NCBI RefSeq assembly: GCF_027595985.1
Contig: NC_073305.1
Span: 165,202,172 to 165,266,171 of the forward strand
Direction of reading: 5' to 3'
From: Sorex araneus
Lineage: Eukaryota > Chordata > Mammalia > Eulipotyphla > Soricidae
Length of the DNA: 64,000 nt
Shown: positions 24,310-32,413 of the stretch, piece by piece
Layout: each line of letters starts with the position of its first letter
How positions within the stretch are numbered: the stretch's first letter is position 1
Position numbers and translations under genes: made by a program
Notes under the pieces: model-generated
The model's input: the letters and a program-made list of their open reading frames with translations, nothing else
Database searches by the model: none
Told to the model about the DNA's origin: nothing

Positions 24310-27300
24310 AAATTTAGTAAAGCCTTACTACAGCTTTAATCATTCTTCTCAACTGAAATGACAGGATATTCAGGATATTCTTATCAGGGATATAAAAAAA
24401 ATACTGCAAAAAAAAACAGTGAAAACAAACAAAAACATGGCCAAAAAGGGGGCAAGAACATGGGTGCAGTCCTTTTGCCTGAAGTGGTGATTTATCACAA
24501 GTAGCCTGTCACACACTAAAAATGCACCATCTTTCCTGGTTTCTCCCATCCTTTTACACAATCCATTATTAGGAAAAAAACAACAACCTATCAACTTGGT
24601 CTGGAACATGATTTATTGCAAGGTATTAGAAAATATGGAATATACAATTCTCAAGGGCTGACGCGATAGCATAGCAGATAGGGAGTTTGCCTTGCACTTG
24701 GCTGACCTGGGTTCGATTCTTCCATCCCTCTCGGAGAGCCCGGCAAGCTACCAAGAATATACCCGCCTGCACGGCAGAGTCTGGCAAGCTACCCGTGGTG
24801 TATTCGATATGCAAAAACAGTAACAAGAAGTCTCACAATGGAGACGTTACTGGTGCTCGTTCAAGCAAATTGATGAGCAACGGGATGACAGTGCTACAGT
24901 GCTACAGCCTCATAGAGACAAGAAGGAGATGTTTGAGAAAGGTAGAGCTGGCTTAGTGATTGGATGATCACTGCATTTCTATCCTCACATCCAAACAGAT
25001 CTGTCCTAGATTTGTACTACATGATCCCAATGGCTGAAATCTGAAGCTCAAGACTACTCCAAATGTTTACCTGGGGCCGGAGAGATACCACAGGAGTGTA
25101 GGCACTTGCCTTGCACACAGCTGATTCTGGGTCTGACCCTTGACCCCTCACATGCAACCCTGAGAACCAGCAATGATCCCTAGTATAGAGCCAGGAGTAA
25201 AATCTTGAGCACAGCCAGATGTGCCCAAAATACAAACAAAAATGTTGACTTTCTTGATACAATCCTTGTGGTCTTGATGCCTCTCAGCATCACCCAGGAA
25301 CGTTTTAGAAATGCAGAATCTCAGGTGACTCCAATTCTATTGAAAAACATAATATGCTTCTTATAAAAATATCCAGATAACTCAGATCACATTTAAGTCT
25401 GTACTATGTGTACAAGACAGAGCCATTATCAGAGCCATTATTCTATAAGGTGCATTTAAATAAATTTGAATTATAGCAGCTTATATGGAGAGAACCCTAT
25501 GAGTCTTTGATTAAAAGCACATATATCCTTGACGAATCAATCTCTCTTTGGGAAGCCTACCTGATAAAATAAAACACATGTAAAATTTATTTATAGTTTT
25601 TTGTAACACTGCTAATAGTAGCAATAAGGAACAAATGAAAAGAAGGACAGAGAGAGTGAGAAGGAAGGGAGAAAATATACGTAAGCCTGGAAACCAAGAA
25701 AATGTCCACCTAAAAGGGAAGAGATGAGTAAGCTATGGTCAATGGTCAATGGGTCAGAACCACTGAATAAATTAAAAAGAATAAATTAAAGTCGAACTAG
25801 TACATTTGAAGTGATTTGCACTGTTAAGTGGAAAAAAAAACACAGGAAATGTGTGTGGATAGCCATTTTTGCAAAATAATGGCAACCCACCTATACGTAT
25901 ATGTGCATGTGTGTGATGACCTGAGCAAGTTGAAAAAAAAAAGTAGAAAGATAGGTATTATAACTAGGTAATGTAAGAGCTAGCAAAACAAGAAAAATGA
26001 AAACGTAGCAACTCCAAGAGGACACAAATCCCCTAAAATGGACTGATGTCATGTTAGCATTTACATAAGGATACTGATACACTTAAATCAACTCAATAAA
26101 TATGAAAACCAAGGATGAGAAAAAGAAAATACCTTAAGGGTGGAGAAATAGCACAGGGGTTAAGCCCCTGCCTCGTATGCATCAAACCTGGTTTGAATCC
26201 CTGGCGCTGCACAGGGACCCCCAAGCACCACCAGTCGTGACCCCAGAACACAGAGCCCAGAATGCCCTGCCTGAGCACAGCCTGGTGTGCCCTGCCCTCT
26301 CCCCCCTCCCACCCCGCTAAAAAAATAAAATACCTTATTTGAACAAACCAGGAAATAATTCCCTTTCTTAGACTGACTTCTTGGGAGGATTGCAAGATGC
26401 TTCTGAGACAAAACTGTTTTGGTGACGGGCTCTCAGGATGCTGAACTTACTTTCAGAGCCACTTGCGGTGTGATTCTGCCCCAGATCCCTCTTGGGTGCA
26501 TCACCGGACACCAGCAAGCTCTTGCATCTGAAAACCATACTGAGCACACGAGCGGGCAACCCTGGCTGCAAGCACAGGAAAGCAAAGACCAGAGCAGCCC
26601 CGGTCTACCCCAAAGACGCCTGTGGATAACTGCTGCGCCCCGCCATGGTGGCAGTCTCAGAAGAAAGGAAAAGCTACTTAAGTCTAACTCTTCATACTGT
26701 TGCGCCTTACTGAGTTATCAAGTCCCCTTCAACGGAAATTAGAATTTTTTTTTTCCTACTGGGTACCTAGAATTCAATGTTTTTCTTTTACCCCCAGCCC
26801 CCCTGGGGTAAATTCTAGAATTCTAGACAGTGGGGCTGTCAGGATTGCCTTGTGTGTGTAGGACTTTTTGCTGGGGTTCCCCAACCGCAGAGCTCTCAAG
26901 ATTGTCCCGGCACACAGGGTTTGAGCCTGTGCTGGTTCATGAGCGCTTTACCCACTGAGGCATCTTTGGGTCCCTCTCCTTCCAGCTTTCTACTTAAGAC
27001 AGCCTGTGGCTCACTGGGTCTCGGACTTTCCTCTGCCCGAACCCGTTTTTAACCTAAAAGATGCAAGCAAACCAAAAATTGTATTTTCCCTACATTGCCA
27101 AATACACCCAACACAAAATAACCAGAGTATATAAAAGTTAGTCATTTGTCATGAAGAGAATGCTGAAATGTTCGTCTTTCCTCCACCAATTAAATACTTG
27201 TTCAGTGGGGGCAGTGGGGGCTGGAGCGATAGCACAGCGGGTAGGGCGTTTGCCTTGCACGCGGCTAACCCGGGTTCGGTTCCCAGCGTCCCATATGGCC

Positions 27301-29651
27301 CCCGAGCACTGCCAGGAGTAATTCATGAGTGCAGAGCCAGGAGTAACCCCTGTGCATCACCAGGTGTGACCCAAAAAGCAATAAATAAATAAATAAATAA
27401 ATACTTGTTCAGTGAACAAGCTCAAATTGATTCTGGCAGGTACCTCAAGAGTGTCACCTGTAGCCCTGGTCTGAGGAAACGAGGAGGAACTATCCAACCT
27501 GGAGAAAAGTGATTATTGAGAAGTTGGCATGTCATTCCGAGGGTCTGCTGTGGAGCCTCACCCTTAACTCGTGAGCAGGGCGATTGTGTAACCAAACCAC
27601 GCGTGCACCTACTCCCCTAACACCGCCCCTTGTCCCTTTAATGCAGGCACTACCAACACACCCGAGACCTCAGTCTGTTCCTCTTCAACGACGCGCTGCT
27701 TATTTCCAGTCGGGCCACGTCTCACACCCCATTTGAAAGGACTTCCAAGTCAACCTACCAGTTCCTTGCATCGATCGCCCTTCATAGGTTACTCATAGAA
27801 GATATTCCAGATTCCAGATGTATGTTTTTCAAGTGTTAAACACATGTAGAGAGGTGTAGCCTACAAAGTTTAGCAACAGAAAACCAGCACTACTCCAATT
27901 GTAACTTGCCAATTCCAGTATCGTATGAGAATTAATGTAAATTTCCATCTACTCCTGAAATAGCCAAATAAAGAACTGCTGGGATGCACCCTTACCATTA
28001 GGAAAACAGCTTTTAAAAATCACAGGTGTGAGCCCTGAGCACTGCAGCCCTGTCGTTCCAAACTAAAGCAAACGAAACTCACAAGGGGGTATGAGGGCAC
28101 ATACCGAGTCCTTTGAAGCAGTCTGACATGAGTTGGAGCTTTAACTACACTTGTATATTACTTGTGGGTGTTATAACTTTAATTCTTTATCTATTACTCT
28201 TCCATTCTACCAGAATGAAATGATTACTGACCCGATTGTACTGTTCCATGATATTTAAGCTGGTAGAGTCCTATCAAGGAAGCAGCATACTTGCACAGTC
28301 ACTGTTAATCCCGCTGCTCATCGATTTGCTTGAGCGGGCACCAGTAATGTCTCCATCGTGAGACTTGTTACTGTTTTTGGCATACATATCTAATACACCA
28401 CAGGTAGCTTGCCAGGCTCTGCTGTGTGGGCGAGATACTCTCGGTAGCTTGCCGGGCTCTCCGAGAGGGGCGGAGGAATCGAACCCGGGTTGGCCGAGTG
28501 CAAGGTAAAAACCCTACTCACTGCACTATTACTCCAGCCCAAAGGCTGAATACCTGACACATTTAATTCACAGTAGCTTCAGTAGAAATCTCACATTATA
28601 AAAAGAAATCTTAAACCTATTAATATCTATTTTGAATTATCTTCTACTCCCCCTCCGAAGTACCCATATCACTTTACTATATTAGGTTGGACAATTGGGC
28701 AGTAACACCTCTCCTGTAAGTATCTTTCATGCCATTTAAAGAAGGGCTTGAGGTCAAAGCTGGAATCAAGAAACGTTAACTTCTGAATTCCATTAGCTTC
28801 AGCTCCTTCTTAAATCTATGCCTGAGAAATAATGAACATAGGAGGATAGGAATATTTCCTTCCAGAAGACGATGTCAGGTACTAACATTTGACCATTTGG
28901 TACACTTAGAATGTAATGTCTCTAATCAGCCCTTCTTAATCAACATTGTCCTGTGTCTGAAACACTGCTATGTAACTGAGTAGACTGCAGCATCCAGTGA
29001 AGTCATTGGCTTAATTCTGCCATATAAAGATGGTCTTAATCCAGCTCTGTCTCTTTATTTACAGAACTATTTAAGACTTTAAATAATTCTATTTTCTTTT
29101 GGAGTAGCCAAGGACAAAATTGGACAAGCAAATACTGTCCTTTTTTGTCTTGTAAAGTAATTGCTAATAATTTTAATTTAAAAGTTATATATAAGTAATA
29201 TGGGCTGGAGCGATAGTATAGCGGGTAGAGTGTTTACCTTGCATGTGGCCAACCCGGGTTCAATTTCTGTCCCTCTCGGAGAGTCCAGTAAGCTACTGAG
29301 AGTATCCTGCCCACACAGCAGAGCCTGGCAAGCTCCCTGTGGTGTATTCGATGTGCCAAAAACAGTAACAAGTCTCACTATGGAGACATTACTGGTGCCC
29401 GCTCGAGCAAATCGATGAGCAATGGGATGACAGTGATACAGTGAATAAATTGGATGTTTGAGGTACTCAGTCATTTCAGGCAGTCATAGTCTAAACTGGG
29501 TTTGTACTTAAATGTCTTTACAGATATCAAGAATGCATTTGTTCTTCAAGGCCCAAAACGTGAATGGATTTGTGCTACAGAGACTGTGGATGATAAATTC
29601 TTATGGTTATCAGCACTTCAAAACGCAATCCGGAGTAGTGTGGAGAAGTGA
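7869..29651 (+). CDS. ECT2L: ECT2L, C-terminal part in eight exons (DH and PH domains)
   Basis: ECT2L is a Dbl-family protein, a predicted Rho-GTPase exchange factor related to ECT2. The exons are 7869-8083, 10302-10449, 12476-12549, 12655-12811, 13443-13508, 15902-15990, 27647-27819 and 29524-29651. They total 1050 nt, or 349 codons plus a TGA stop. All junction phases close (AG+G, 0, AG+C, 0, 0, AG+G, T+AT). This is roughly the last 350 of about 900 residues in the human protein as I remember it; the N-terminal part lies left of the window. DH signatures are [14 protein letters not shown] and [17 protein letters not shown] signatures are [13 protein letters not shown] and the closing helix [11 protein letters not shown]. 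The protein is probably cytoplasmic or membrane-recruited. Naming rests on remembered family sequence and synteny with REPS1. Confidence 0.93.
8376..8830 (-). repeat. Old repeat cluster: degenerate SINE, then L1-like tail
   Basis: Positions 8376-8575 look like a very diverged reverse SINE (catgcatctgggttcaaact, then ccctggcctcc). Positions 8705-8830 match the antisense L1-like 3' tail (tccaccactgtcccagcg). Both are weak matches. Confidence 0.4.
9164..9341 (+). mobile_element. SOR-type SINE, type I
   Basis: From aggactggagcggtagtaca to gtgtgacccaaaaagc with a poly(A) tail. A short agttag repeat flanks it (9161 and about 9340). Confidence 0.85.
9348..9528 (+). mobile_element. SOR-type SINE, type I, second tandem copy
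   Basis: Starts right after the previous element's tail: gagggccagagagctagtac to gggtgtggccccc with an (aaaac)n tail. It is more diverged than its neighbour and is probably the older insertion. Confidence 0.75.
10060..10232 (-). mobile_element. SOR-type SINE with (TTTA)n tail
   Basis: tttatttatttattt leads to ttgggccaaacacaacagtg and tattattccgatccc. It ends 70 bp before the next ECT2L exon. Confidence 0.65.
10302..10449 (+). CDS. ECT2L: ECT2L exon, middle of DH domain
   Basis: 148 nt after a strong acceptor (tttttcttttattgcag), ending phase 0 at gtaaag. The first G completes the Arg codon split at the previous junction. It encodes [13 protein letters not shown] and then [20 protein letters not shown], the helix segment where Dbl proteins have conserved region 2 (typically I...F...F..Y..Y..N). 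The reading frame continues into the intron as a chance extension and is not part of the protein. Confidence 0.94.
10615..10672 (+). repeat. Possible L2 3' end relic
   Basis: cagtgcttgacagagagcag followed by a ccactgttgactgaac stretch resembles the L2 terminal consensus (cagtgcctggcacatag, then tgttgaatga). Short and weak. Confidence 0.3.
11570..11690 (-). mobile_element. SOR-like SINE fragment
   Basis: ttcctggtgctggtcagggg and cagctcagtgctcggggttg are a recognisable but truncated reverse central segment. The sequence between here and the preceding exon (10673-11569) looks unique, and I see no gene in it. Confidence 0.4.
11797..12047 (+). mobile_element. SOR-type SINE, type II
   Basis: Complete forward copy: tggagcgatagcacagcagg head, duplicated gagcctggcaagct motif, and the stem-loop at 11959-11993. 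The end is gacgacagtgctattatagt with no A tail. An unrelated A-rich repeat end follows at 12050-12140 (acctgaaatgtaaataggg). Confidence 0.85.
12476..12549 (+). CDS. ECT2L: ECT2L exon, DH domain
   Basis: 74 nt from acceptor ggttcctctttcag, starting TGC AGA GAA ATG in phase 0 and ending with AG of a split Ser codon at gtaggt. It encodes [20 protein letters not shown] and four more residues. A second AG lies five bases downstream in the acceptor (ttcagtgcag), but its use would break the frame. Confidence 0.92.
12655..12811 (+). CDS. ECT2L: ECT2L exon, DH conserved region 3
   Basis: 157 nt following a very short, 105-bp intron. Acceptor gcatcaaacag; donor gtgggt; ends phase 0. It encodes [20 protein letters not shown] followed by [20 protein letters not shown] and [12 protein letters not shown]. 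This is the long DH helix (the QR.PRY..LL region of Dbl proteins) plus the DH-PH linker helix. In typical Dbl proteins this helix packs against the switch regions of the GTPase. Confidence 0.94.
12812..13442 (+). other. ECT2L: ECT2L intron, no recognised feature
   Basis: 631 bp of apparently unique sequence between two coding exons. I see no clear repeat, no ORF of interest and no conserved RNA. Confidence 0.6.
13443..13508 (+). CDS. ECT2L: ECT2L exon, DH-PH linker
   Basis: 66 nt, exactly 22 codons, phase 0 at both ends (acceptor cttttcttttctag, donor gtatgt). It encodes [20 protein letters not shown] and then CP. The heptad-like hydrophobic spacing suggests the C-terminal DH helix leading into the PH domain. 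Skipping it would keep the frame. Confidence 0.92.
13775..14010 (-). mobile_element. L1-like 3' end, antisense, old
   Basis: A T-rich start (aaaatttttttttattct) is followed by ctcactaccattacaccttt and tccaccaccatatttctgg, a degenerate form of the shared L1-like tail. Sequence to about 14500 (gctcactcgtgggtgtagag and onward) may continue the same element, but I cannot confirm this. Confidence 0.5.
14560..14742 (-). mobile_element. SOR-type SINE, type I
   Basis: Reverse copy: tttgctttttgggtcatatc, gatgctgggaatcgaacact, ctgtgctattgctccagccc. Confidence 0.88.
15021..15275 (+). mobile_element. SOR-type SINE, type II, with target-site duplication
   Basis: Complete forward copy ending gacagtgatacagtgatacag with no poly(A). 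The flanking duplication is aaaaacatcgtga (15009-15021) and aaaaacattgtga (15276-15288), 13 bases with one mismatch. It sits inside or beside an older L1-like tail. Confidence 0.88.
15289..15430 (-). mobile_element. L1-like 3' tail, antisense
   Basis: tgttcattatacactcattt, then ccttccttccaccaaatgtc and ccaacctgcttccttag match the shared tail family read backwards. The type II SINE landed at its edge. Confidence 0.55.
15902..15990 (+). CDS. ECT2L: ECT2L exon, start of PH domain
   Basis: 89 nt after tatgcttggttccacag, starting ACT CTA in phase 0 and ending with AG of a split Arg codon at gtaaac. It encodes [20 protein letters not shown] and then [21 protein letters not shown] is the first PH strand pair. 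YRDEGCFFV is less conserved than the version I remember from human but stays in frame. Confidence 0.9.
16356..16538 (+). mobile_element. SOR-type SINE, type I
   Basis: Near-consensus copy: ggggctggagcgacagcaca, catatggtcccctgagcag, gtgtgacctaaaaagcaaa. A second, partial reverse SINE follows at about 16540-16630 (gagttggtcatgtgccagac). Confidence 0.9.
16645..17640 (-). mobile_element. Two head-to-tail L1-like 3' ends, antisense
   Basis: Copy 1 (about 16645-16868) and copy 2 (about 16885-17115) both read ttacaaagctttcaga, acccatcccttc, accagtgcacat, then the C-rich block and caatatttcaaca. Copy 2 continues leftward in its own sense through ccattgctgagagtgaag, which matches a + strand copy near 52200. 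The body may reach 17640. Confidence 0.7.
17691..17868 (-). mobile_element. SOR-type SINE
   Basis: attattattattggtttggg leads to gtcacacctggtggtcctca, and ctattgctctggcct closes the head. Confidence 0.75.
17885..18076 (-). mobile_element. SOR-type SINE with internal duplication
   Basis: Reverse copy with tttgggcgacacctggcaga. A local tandem duplication, tgaaatgtctgactct repeated at about 18034 and 18054, precedes the ccagccc end. Confidence 0.6.
19215..20060 (-). mobile_element. L1-like element, antisense, 3' portion
   Basis: The longest L1-like piece in the window. It has the tail block (ctttcaccagtgtccatgcc), then ttactgaagaacaattctc, cacataggagagagatcatt, and ggccacagagtattccattg followed by tgtatatgtatcatag. 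The last part is the reverse of the L1 ORF2 end (atacacaatggaatact) known in other mammals. It has no intact frame. A short tandem repeat of atactctccaggtcccttcc lies at 19668-19738. Confidence 0.75.
20163..20206. repeat. (TC)n microsatellite
   Basis: About 22 uninterrupted TC units. Confidence 0.95.
20430..20606 (-). mobile_element. SOR-type SINE
   Basis: Reverse copy: tggtccacccccagtactca, gcactcaggaattactcctg, ctttgtactatcactcatcc. Confidence 0.75.
20615..20772 (-). mobile_element. SOR-type SINE, adjacent older copy
   Basis: ttattggtgtgggagccaat, acagtgcttgggggttactc, agcaatctctctggcct. It is the second of two SINEs in the same orientation. Confidence 0.6.
21060..21192 (-). mobile_element. 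SOR-type SINE, truncated
   Basis: gagacacacccagtggtgct to ctgtactatctctctgaccc, with internal loss. Confidence 0.7.
21540..21815 (-). mobile_element. SOR-type SINE plus a second fragment
   Basis: A full reverse copy at 21540-21717 ((ttta)n tail to ctgtactatcactttggc). It is followed by a partial copy at 21740-21810 (gacacacctgtccatgctca). Confidence 0.7.
21960..22475 (+). repeat. LINE-like repeat, + strand, family not identified
   Basis: tggtctagccaaagctgtgg and ctcagtaggggcacagaaaa lead to an A/G-rich end: ggggacagtggtggaaggaa and ggtgggattaatgttggaat. Related ends occur near 2220 and 61130. It has no open frame. Confidence 0.45.
22476..22525 (-). mobile_element. SOR type II SINE tail fragment
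   Basis: Only the terminal repeats and first bases survive: gtcactgtcactgtcactgt followed by catcccattgctcatcgg. Confidence 0.6.
22925..23093 (-). mobile_element. SOR-type SINE, type I
   Basis: tttttgtgccacacccagtg, gaccatatgggatgctgggg, ctgctgtactctctggtt. Confidence 0.78.
23276..23523 (-). mobile_element. SOR-type SINE, type II, with target-site duplication
   Basis: Complete reverse copy beginning tcactgtcactgtcactgtc (the repeat tail) and ending ctgctatcactccag. The flanking duplication is cccaagttcatg at 23264-23275 and 23524-23535, a perfect 12 bases, of which the ccc may also belong to the element. Confidence 0.9.
24161..24228 (+). mobile_element. tRNA-Ala/ID-like element
   Basis: gggggtgtggccgagtggta followed by gaatgcatgtcttgcat and ttcaatccctggca resembles a tRNA-Ala (or rodent ID) head, not the SOR head. 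It leads directly into a GA repeat. It is too degenerate to be a working tRNA gene. Confidence 0.5.
24226..24305. repeat. (GA)n microsatellite
   Basis: About 80 bp of nearly pure GA, starting at the end of the tRNA-Ala-like piece, where a tail would be. Confidence 0.95.
24654..24907 (+). mobile_element. SOR-type SINE, type II
   Basis: Complete forward copy: gggctgacgcgatagcatag, ggcaagctaccaagaatata, and stem-loop segment cagtaacaagaagtctcaca. It ends gacagtgctacagtgctaca with no A tail. Confidence 0.88.
25073..25246 (+). mobile_element. SOR-type SINE, old copy
   Basis: tggggccggagagataccac, catgcaaccctgagaaccag, gatgtgcccaaaatacaaac. Confidence 0.65.
26137..26328 (+). mobile_element. SOR-type SINE, old copy
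   Basis: gggtggagaaatagcacagg, tggtttgaatccctggcgct, then a C-rich stretch and an A-rich tail. Confidence 0.65.
26830..26975 (-). mobile_element. SOR-like SINE, degenerate
   Basis: ggggttccccaaccgcagag and gtttgagcctgtgctggttc, with ctttacccactgaggcatct at the head. Weak match. Confidence 0.35.
27216..27398 (+). mobile_element. SOR-type SINE, type I, young copy with target-site duplication
   Basis: Near-consensus: ggggctggagcgatagcaca, gcacgcggctaacccgggtt, gtgtgacccaaaaagcaata plus an (aaat)n tail. The perfect 16-base duplication aaatacttgttcagtg lies at 27192-27207 and 27399-27414. It is about 230 bp upstream of an ECT2L exon. Confidence 0.93.
27647..27819 (+). CDS. ECT2L: ECT2L exon, core of PH domain
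   Basis: 173 nt after tccctttaatgcag. The first G completes Arg, and the exon ends with one base (T) of a split Tyr codon at gtatgt. It encodes [20 protein letters not shown] and then [20 protein letters not shown], followed by [30 protein letters not shown] is the classic PH strand pair of Dbl proteins. The GC content of its first half exceeds that of the flanking introns. Confidence 0.94.
28296..28540 (-). mobile_element. SOR-type SINE, type II
   Basis: Reverse copy: cactgttaatcccgctgctc, ggcaccagtaatgtctccat, ctgcactattactccagccc. The rest of the intron (27820-28290 and 28541-29200) holds nothing I recognise. Confidence 0.85.
29201..29443 (+). mobile_element. SOR-type SINE, type II
   Basis: Forward copy: gggctggagcgatagtatag, gagcctggcaagctccctgt, gatgacagtgatacagtgaa. 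It lies 80 bp before the last ECT2L exon. Confidence 0.88.
29524..29651 (+). CDS. ECT2L: ECT2L terminal coding exon
   Basis: 128 nt coding after ttaaatgtctttacag. T from the previous exon plus AT makes Tyr. It then encodes [20 protein letters not shown] and [20 protein letters not shown] followed by K and TGA at 29649-29651. [11 protein letters not shown] is the C-terminal PH helix with its conserved Trp. The 3' UTR follows. Confidence 0.94.
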
Positions 29652-30095
29652 GAGTGGACTCAAGACACAATGGTGCCGAGTTTCCCTGGCAAACAGACAC
29701 CCATTTGCTTTCTGCTCCTGAACATTTGGCCAGAAGCAGAATTATCTGTTATGGCTGACAGGAGGATGAACAAGGAGTGCCGTCCGTAACCATCCTCTCA
29801 GCTTAACTATAGAGTCCAGAAACTGGGACCACTTCCACTGGCATTTAAGAGAGAAAATTATTTGACAAAATTTAGAACAAGCAGAGGGCTGGTGAGATAG
29901 AACAGCAGGTAGGTGCTTGCACTGTATGCATGCAGTGGACCAGGGTCAATCCCTTGCACTGTATATGCCGGGTGTGGCCCAGACGTGCCCTCCTGCCCCT
30001 ACATTCTTCCCCCAAACAAAACTCCAACAAGCTGATTTTGTATTTAAAGCTTTGCTTTGTGATCTAATGAAAAATAAATTCAGAACGAAGTTTCT
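29652..30095 (+). other. ECT2L: ECT2L 3' UTR, likely extent
   Basis: Non-coding sequence from the stop to a short distance past the first canonical AATAAA. It includes a degenerate SOR-type SINE at about 29886-30010 (gggctggtgagatagaacag, then gccgggtgtggcccagacgt). The true end depends on which poly(A) signal is used. Confidence 0.5.
30073..30078 (+). terminator. ECT2L: Candidate ECT2L poly(A) signal
   Basis: AATAAA about 420 nt after the stop. A second AATAAA at 30406-30411 is followed by a T/G-rich stretch (gagttttctgggtcttt) and is an alternative. I cannot decide between them from sequence. Confidence 0.4.
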
Positions 30096-30512
30096 TAGTC
30101 TAAAGAAATACTTTAATTTGTAGATTTACTAATCATCTATTATTTTCATGACTTAAAAAATGTGTAACATAGAGGGCAACTTACTCCAAACATGTTGCAA
30201 ATATTCTTATATTCTACAAATGGGCTCTTCAAGAGAGCACAGGAGCGTGCCACCGTACTAAAAAGTTTTCTCTGCAATGTTTGTGTTCTTTGGTTGCAAA
30301 ATTAAATTCTTGGAGCTTCCAAATTAGAAGCTTTAGAAGTTAATGGCACTATTAGCATAGGTTATTGGGTGGGGAAAAACACTTTAGGAAAACAAATGAG
30401 TGAAAAATAAAACTTTAGCTGATTAAGAAATTGACACAACTCTTTTAAAGCAAAGGAATAGCCAAGTGTCGAGTTTTCTGGGTCTTTAAAATCTTCATCT
30501 GATTCACTTATA

Positions 30513-30598
30513 TAGGGATTATATGGGTGCTAAGGATGGAACCTGCATTGGCTGTGGGCTAGGAATGTGCCCTAATTGCTGGACTATCTTTCCAGCCT
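30513..30598 (-). mobile_element. SOR-type SINE fragment
   Basis: Head half only: gattatatgggtgctaagga to ctggactatctttccagcct. Confidence 0.6.
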
Positions 30599-30739
30599 AG
30601 TAGCAACAATATTTTTACTAAGTTAATGGATTTACTAGTTAATCCATTTATAAATTAAGTGGAATTAGTTTTACTTAATCTTGGAAACTTTTGTTGTTAA
30701 GTTCCCTTTTTGCTTCTTCTCTGCAGTAATACACTCTGT

Positions 30740-30910
30740 AGGGCCAGAGAGATGGTGCAGCGGTTAGGCCACCTGCCTTGCATGCAGACCATGCTTTGAT
30801 CCCTGGTACCACAAATGATCCTCTGAGCACTGCCAGGAATGATCCCCGAGCACAGAGCCAGGGCTGAGCCCTTGGCACCTCCAGGTAGTGCCTTCCCGCA
30901 AAGCCAAAGT
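30740..30910 (+). mobile_element. SOR-type SINE, old copy
   Basis: agggccagagagatggtgca, tttgatccctggtaccacaa, tgagcactgccaggaatgat. Confidence 0.7.
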
Positions 30911-30965
30911 ACATTAATAAAATGCAGTAAAATCTAAGATTATGAAATAGACTCAATGTCTTAAA

Positions 30966-31102
30966 ATTTATTTTCGGGCCACCCCCAGCAGTGCTCAGGG
31001 ACTCCTCCTAGAGGTGCTCAGAGAGCCTTATGTGGTGCCTGTGAACCAAATGGGGCTGGCTGCATGCCAGGCAAGTGCTTCAACCCCTGTTCGATCTCTG
31101 GC
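30966..31102 (-). mobile_element. SOR-type SINE, old copy
   Basis: tttattttcgggccaccccc, cttatgtggtgcctgtgaac, ctgttcgatctctggc. Confidence 0.6.
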
Positions 31103-31576
31103 TAAAAGTAGGTCATTTAAAATGTTTTTTTTTTTTTTAAGTGATGAAAGTGCAAATTTCTCCTTGTCTCATGTTCCGCTGGGAGAAGTGAGTGTGGTGG
31201 GTAGGAACTATACGGTCTTGGGGCTTGGACCTGGGGCTGCTACGTGCAGGATGCACCCGGTTCTTTAGAGTCACTTCCTGGCTCTCCTTCTAAAACGTAA
31301 ACAGTTTAATTGTTAGGAAATCTATAAAAGGTTAAAATAGTGAACAATTTTATTAGTGCAAAATCACTTCGGTCATTATATCCATGAAGATTAGCACCTA
31401 CTATAATAGGTGTTAAAACAGCTATACACTCAATAATTAAAGGGAGTATTTACTGTTAACAATGAATGCAAACTCATAAATGTGAACAAAATTGAATATA
31501 CTATGTAAAATTAATTCTAAGATCAGACTTTTGTGCAGTAAAGGCACACTTCAGAGACCATGACGGTGGTGATGTT

Positions 31577-31725
31577 TGTGGGCTGGAGGAAGAGAACGGC
31601 AGGTAGGGTGCTTGCCTTGCACATGAAACCCTGGTCTCATCCCTGGCACCCCATACGGTCCCAAGTCCAACCACAGGAATAAGCCCTGAGCACAGCTGGG
31701 TATTCCCTCTCCCCCACAAACCCCT
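31577..31725 (+). mobile_element. SOR-type SINE, old copy
   Basis: tgtgggctggaggaagagaa, catacggtcccaagtccaac, agccctgagcacagctgggt. Confidence 0.65.
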
Positions 31726-31879
31726 CGAAGTGGTGAAGTTTGCAAGTGGAAGTACTTATGTTATTTCAATACAATGTGGTTTCAGCACTTTCCCTTCACT
31801 TCTGGGGGACAATTAAGAAGACCTGCCTTCACAGCAATCTCATAAGCTTTTACCATGTTGATAATTAAAATCTCCCCAC

Positions 31880-32055
31880 AGGGCCAGAGAGATTATACAA
31901 GGGTTAAGGCGCCTGCCTTGCATATGGTAGAGCTCGGTTTAATCGCTTGGCCTGCATATGGTCCCCTAAGCATCACAACAAGTGACTCTGAGTGCAGGGC
32001 CACGAGTCAATCCAAATCACTGCTGGATGCAGACCTAAAAAGAAAACCAAAAAAG
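31880..32055 (+). mobile_element. SOR-type SINE, old copy
   Basis: cagggccagagagattatac, gcatatggtcccctaagcat, tgctggatgcagacctaaaa. Confidence 0.65.
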
Positions 32056-32252
32056 CCTCACATAAATATATTAAGATTTTTGGTAAAATAGATGAACACA
32101 TATGTGACTCCTAGTTGACATGAAACTGAAAACTACCACATGACTGTAGAAAAAAGGTGATCCTTACAAAGCTTGAGATTACAGAATGTCTTATTCAAGA
32201 GAGCTCTTTCAAGTAAAACCTAGAATCAGTTTAAAGAATTTTATGAGATTTT

Positions 32253-32413
32253 ATTTTTCCCCCAATTTTTGGGTCACACCCAGCCATGCCAGGGGATACT
32301 CCTGGCTCTGCACTCAGGAATTAATCCTGCAGTGCTCAGGGGACCATATGGGATGCCAGGGATCAAACCTGGGTTGGCCACGTGCAATACAAATGGCCTA
32401 TCTCTCTAGTCTC
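32253..32413 (-). mobile_element. SOR-type SINE, type I
   Basis: atttttgggtcacacccagc, gaccatatgggatgccaggg, gcctatctctctagtc. Confidence 0.8.

Larger units (their letters stand above)
15991..27646 (+). other. ECT2L: Large ECT2L intron inside the PH domain
   Basis: 11.7 kb intron made mostly of repeats, listed separately. Stretches with no recognised feature are 15991-16350, 18080-19210, 23530-24160, 25250-26130 and 26400-26750. I found no coding exon in them. Confidence 0.75.

Noticed and set aside
27217-27290. tRNA-like A and B boxes, possible tRNA gene
   Set aside because: It is the head of a SOR-type SINE. It lacks a proper acceptor stem and anticodon arm and is repeated dozens of times in the window.
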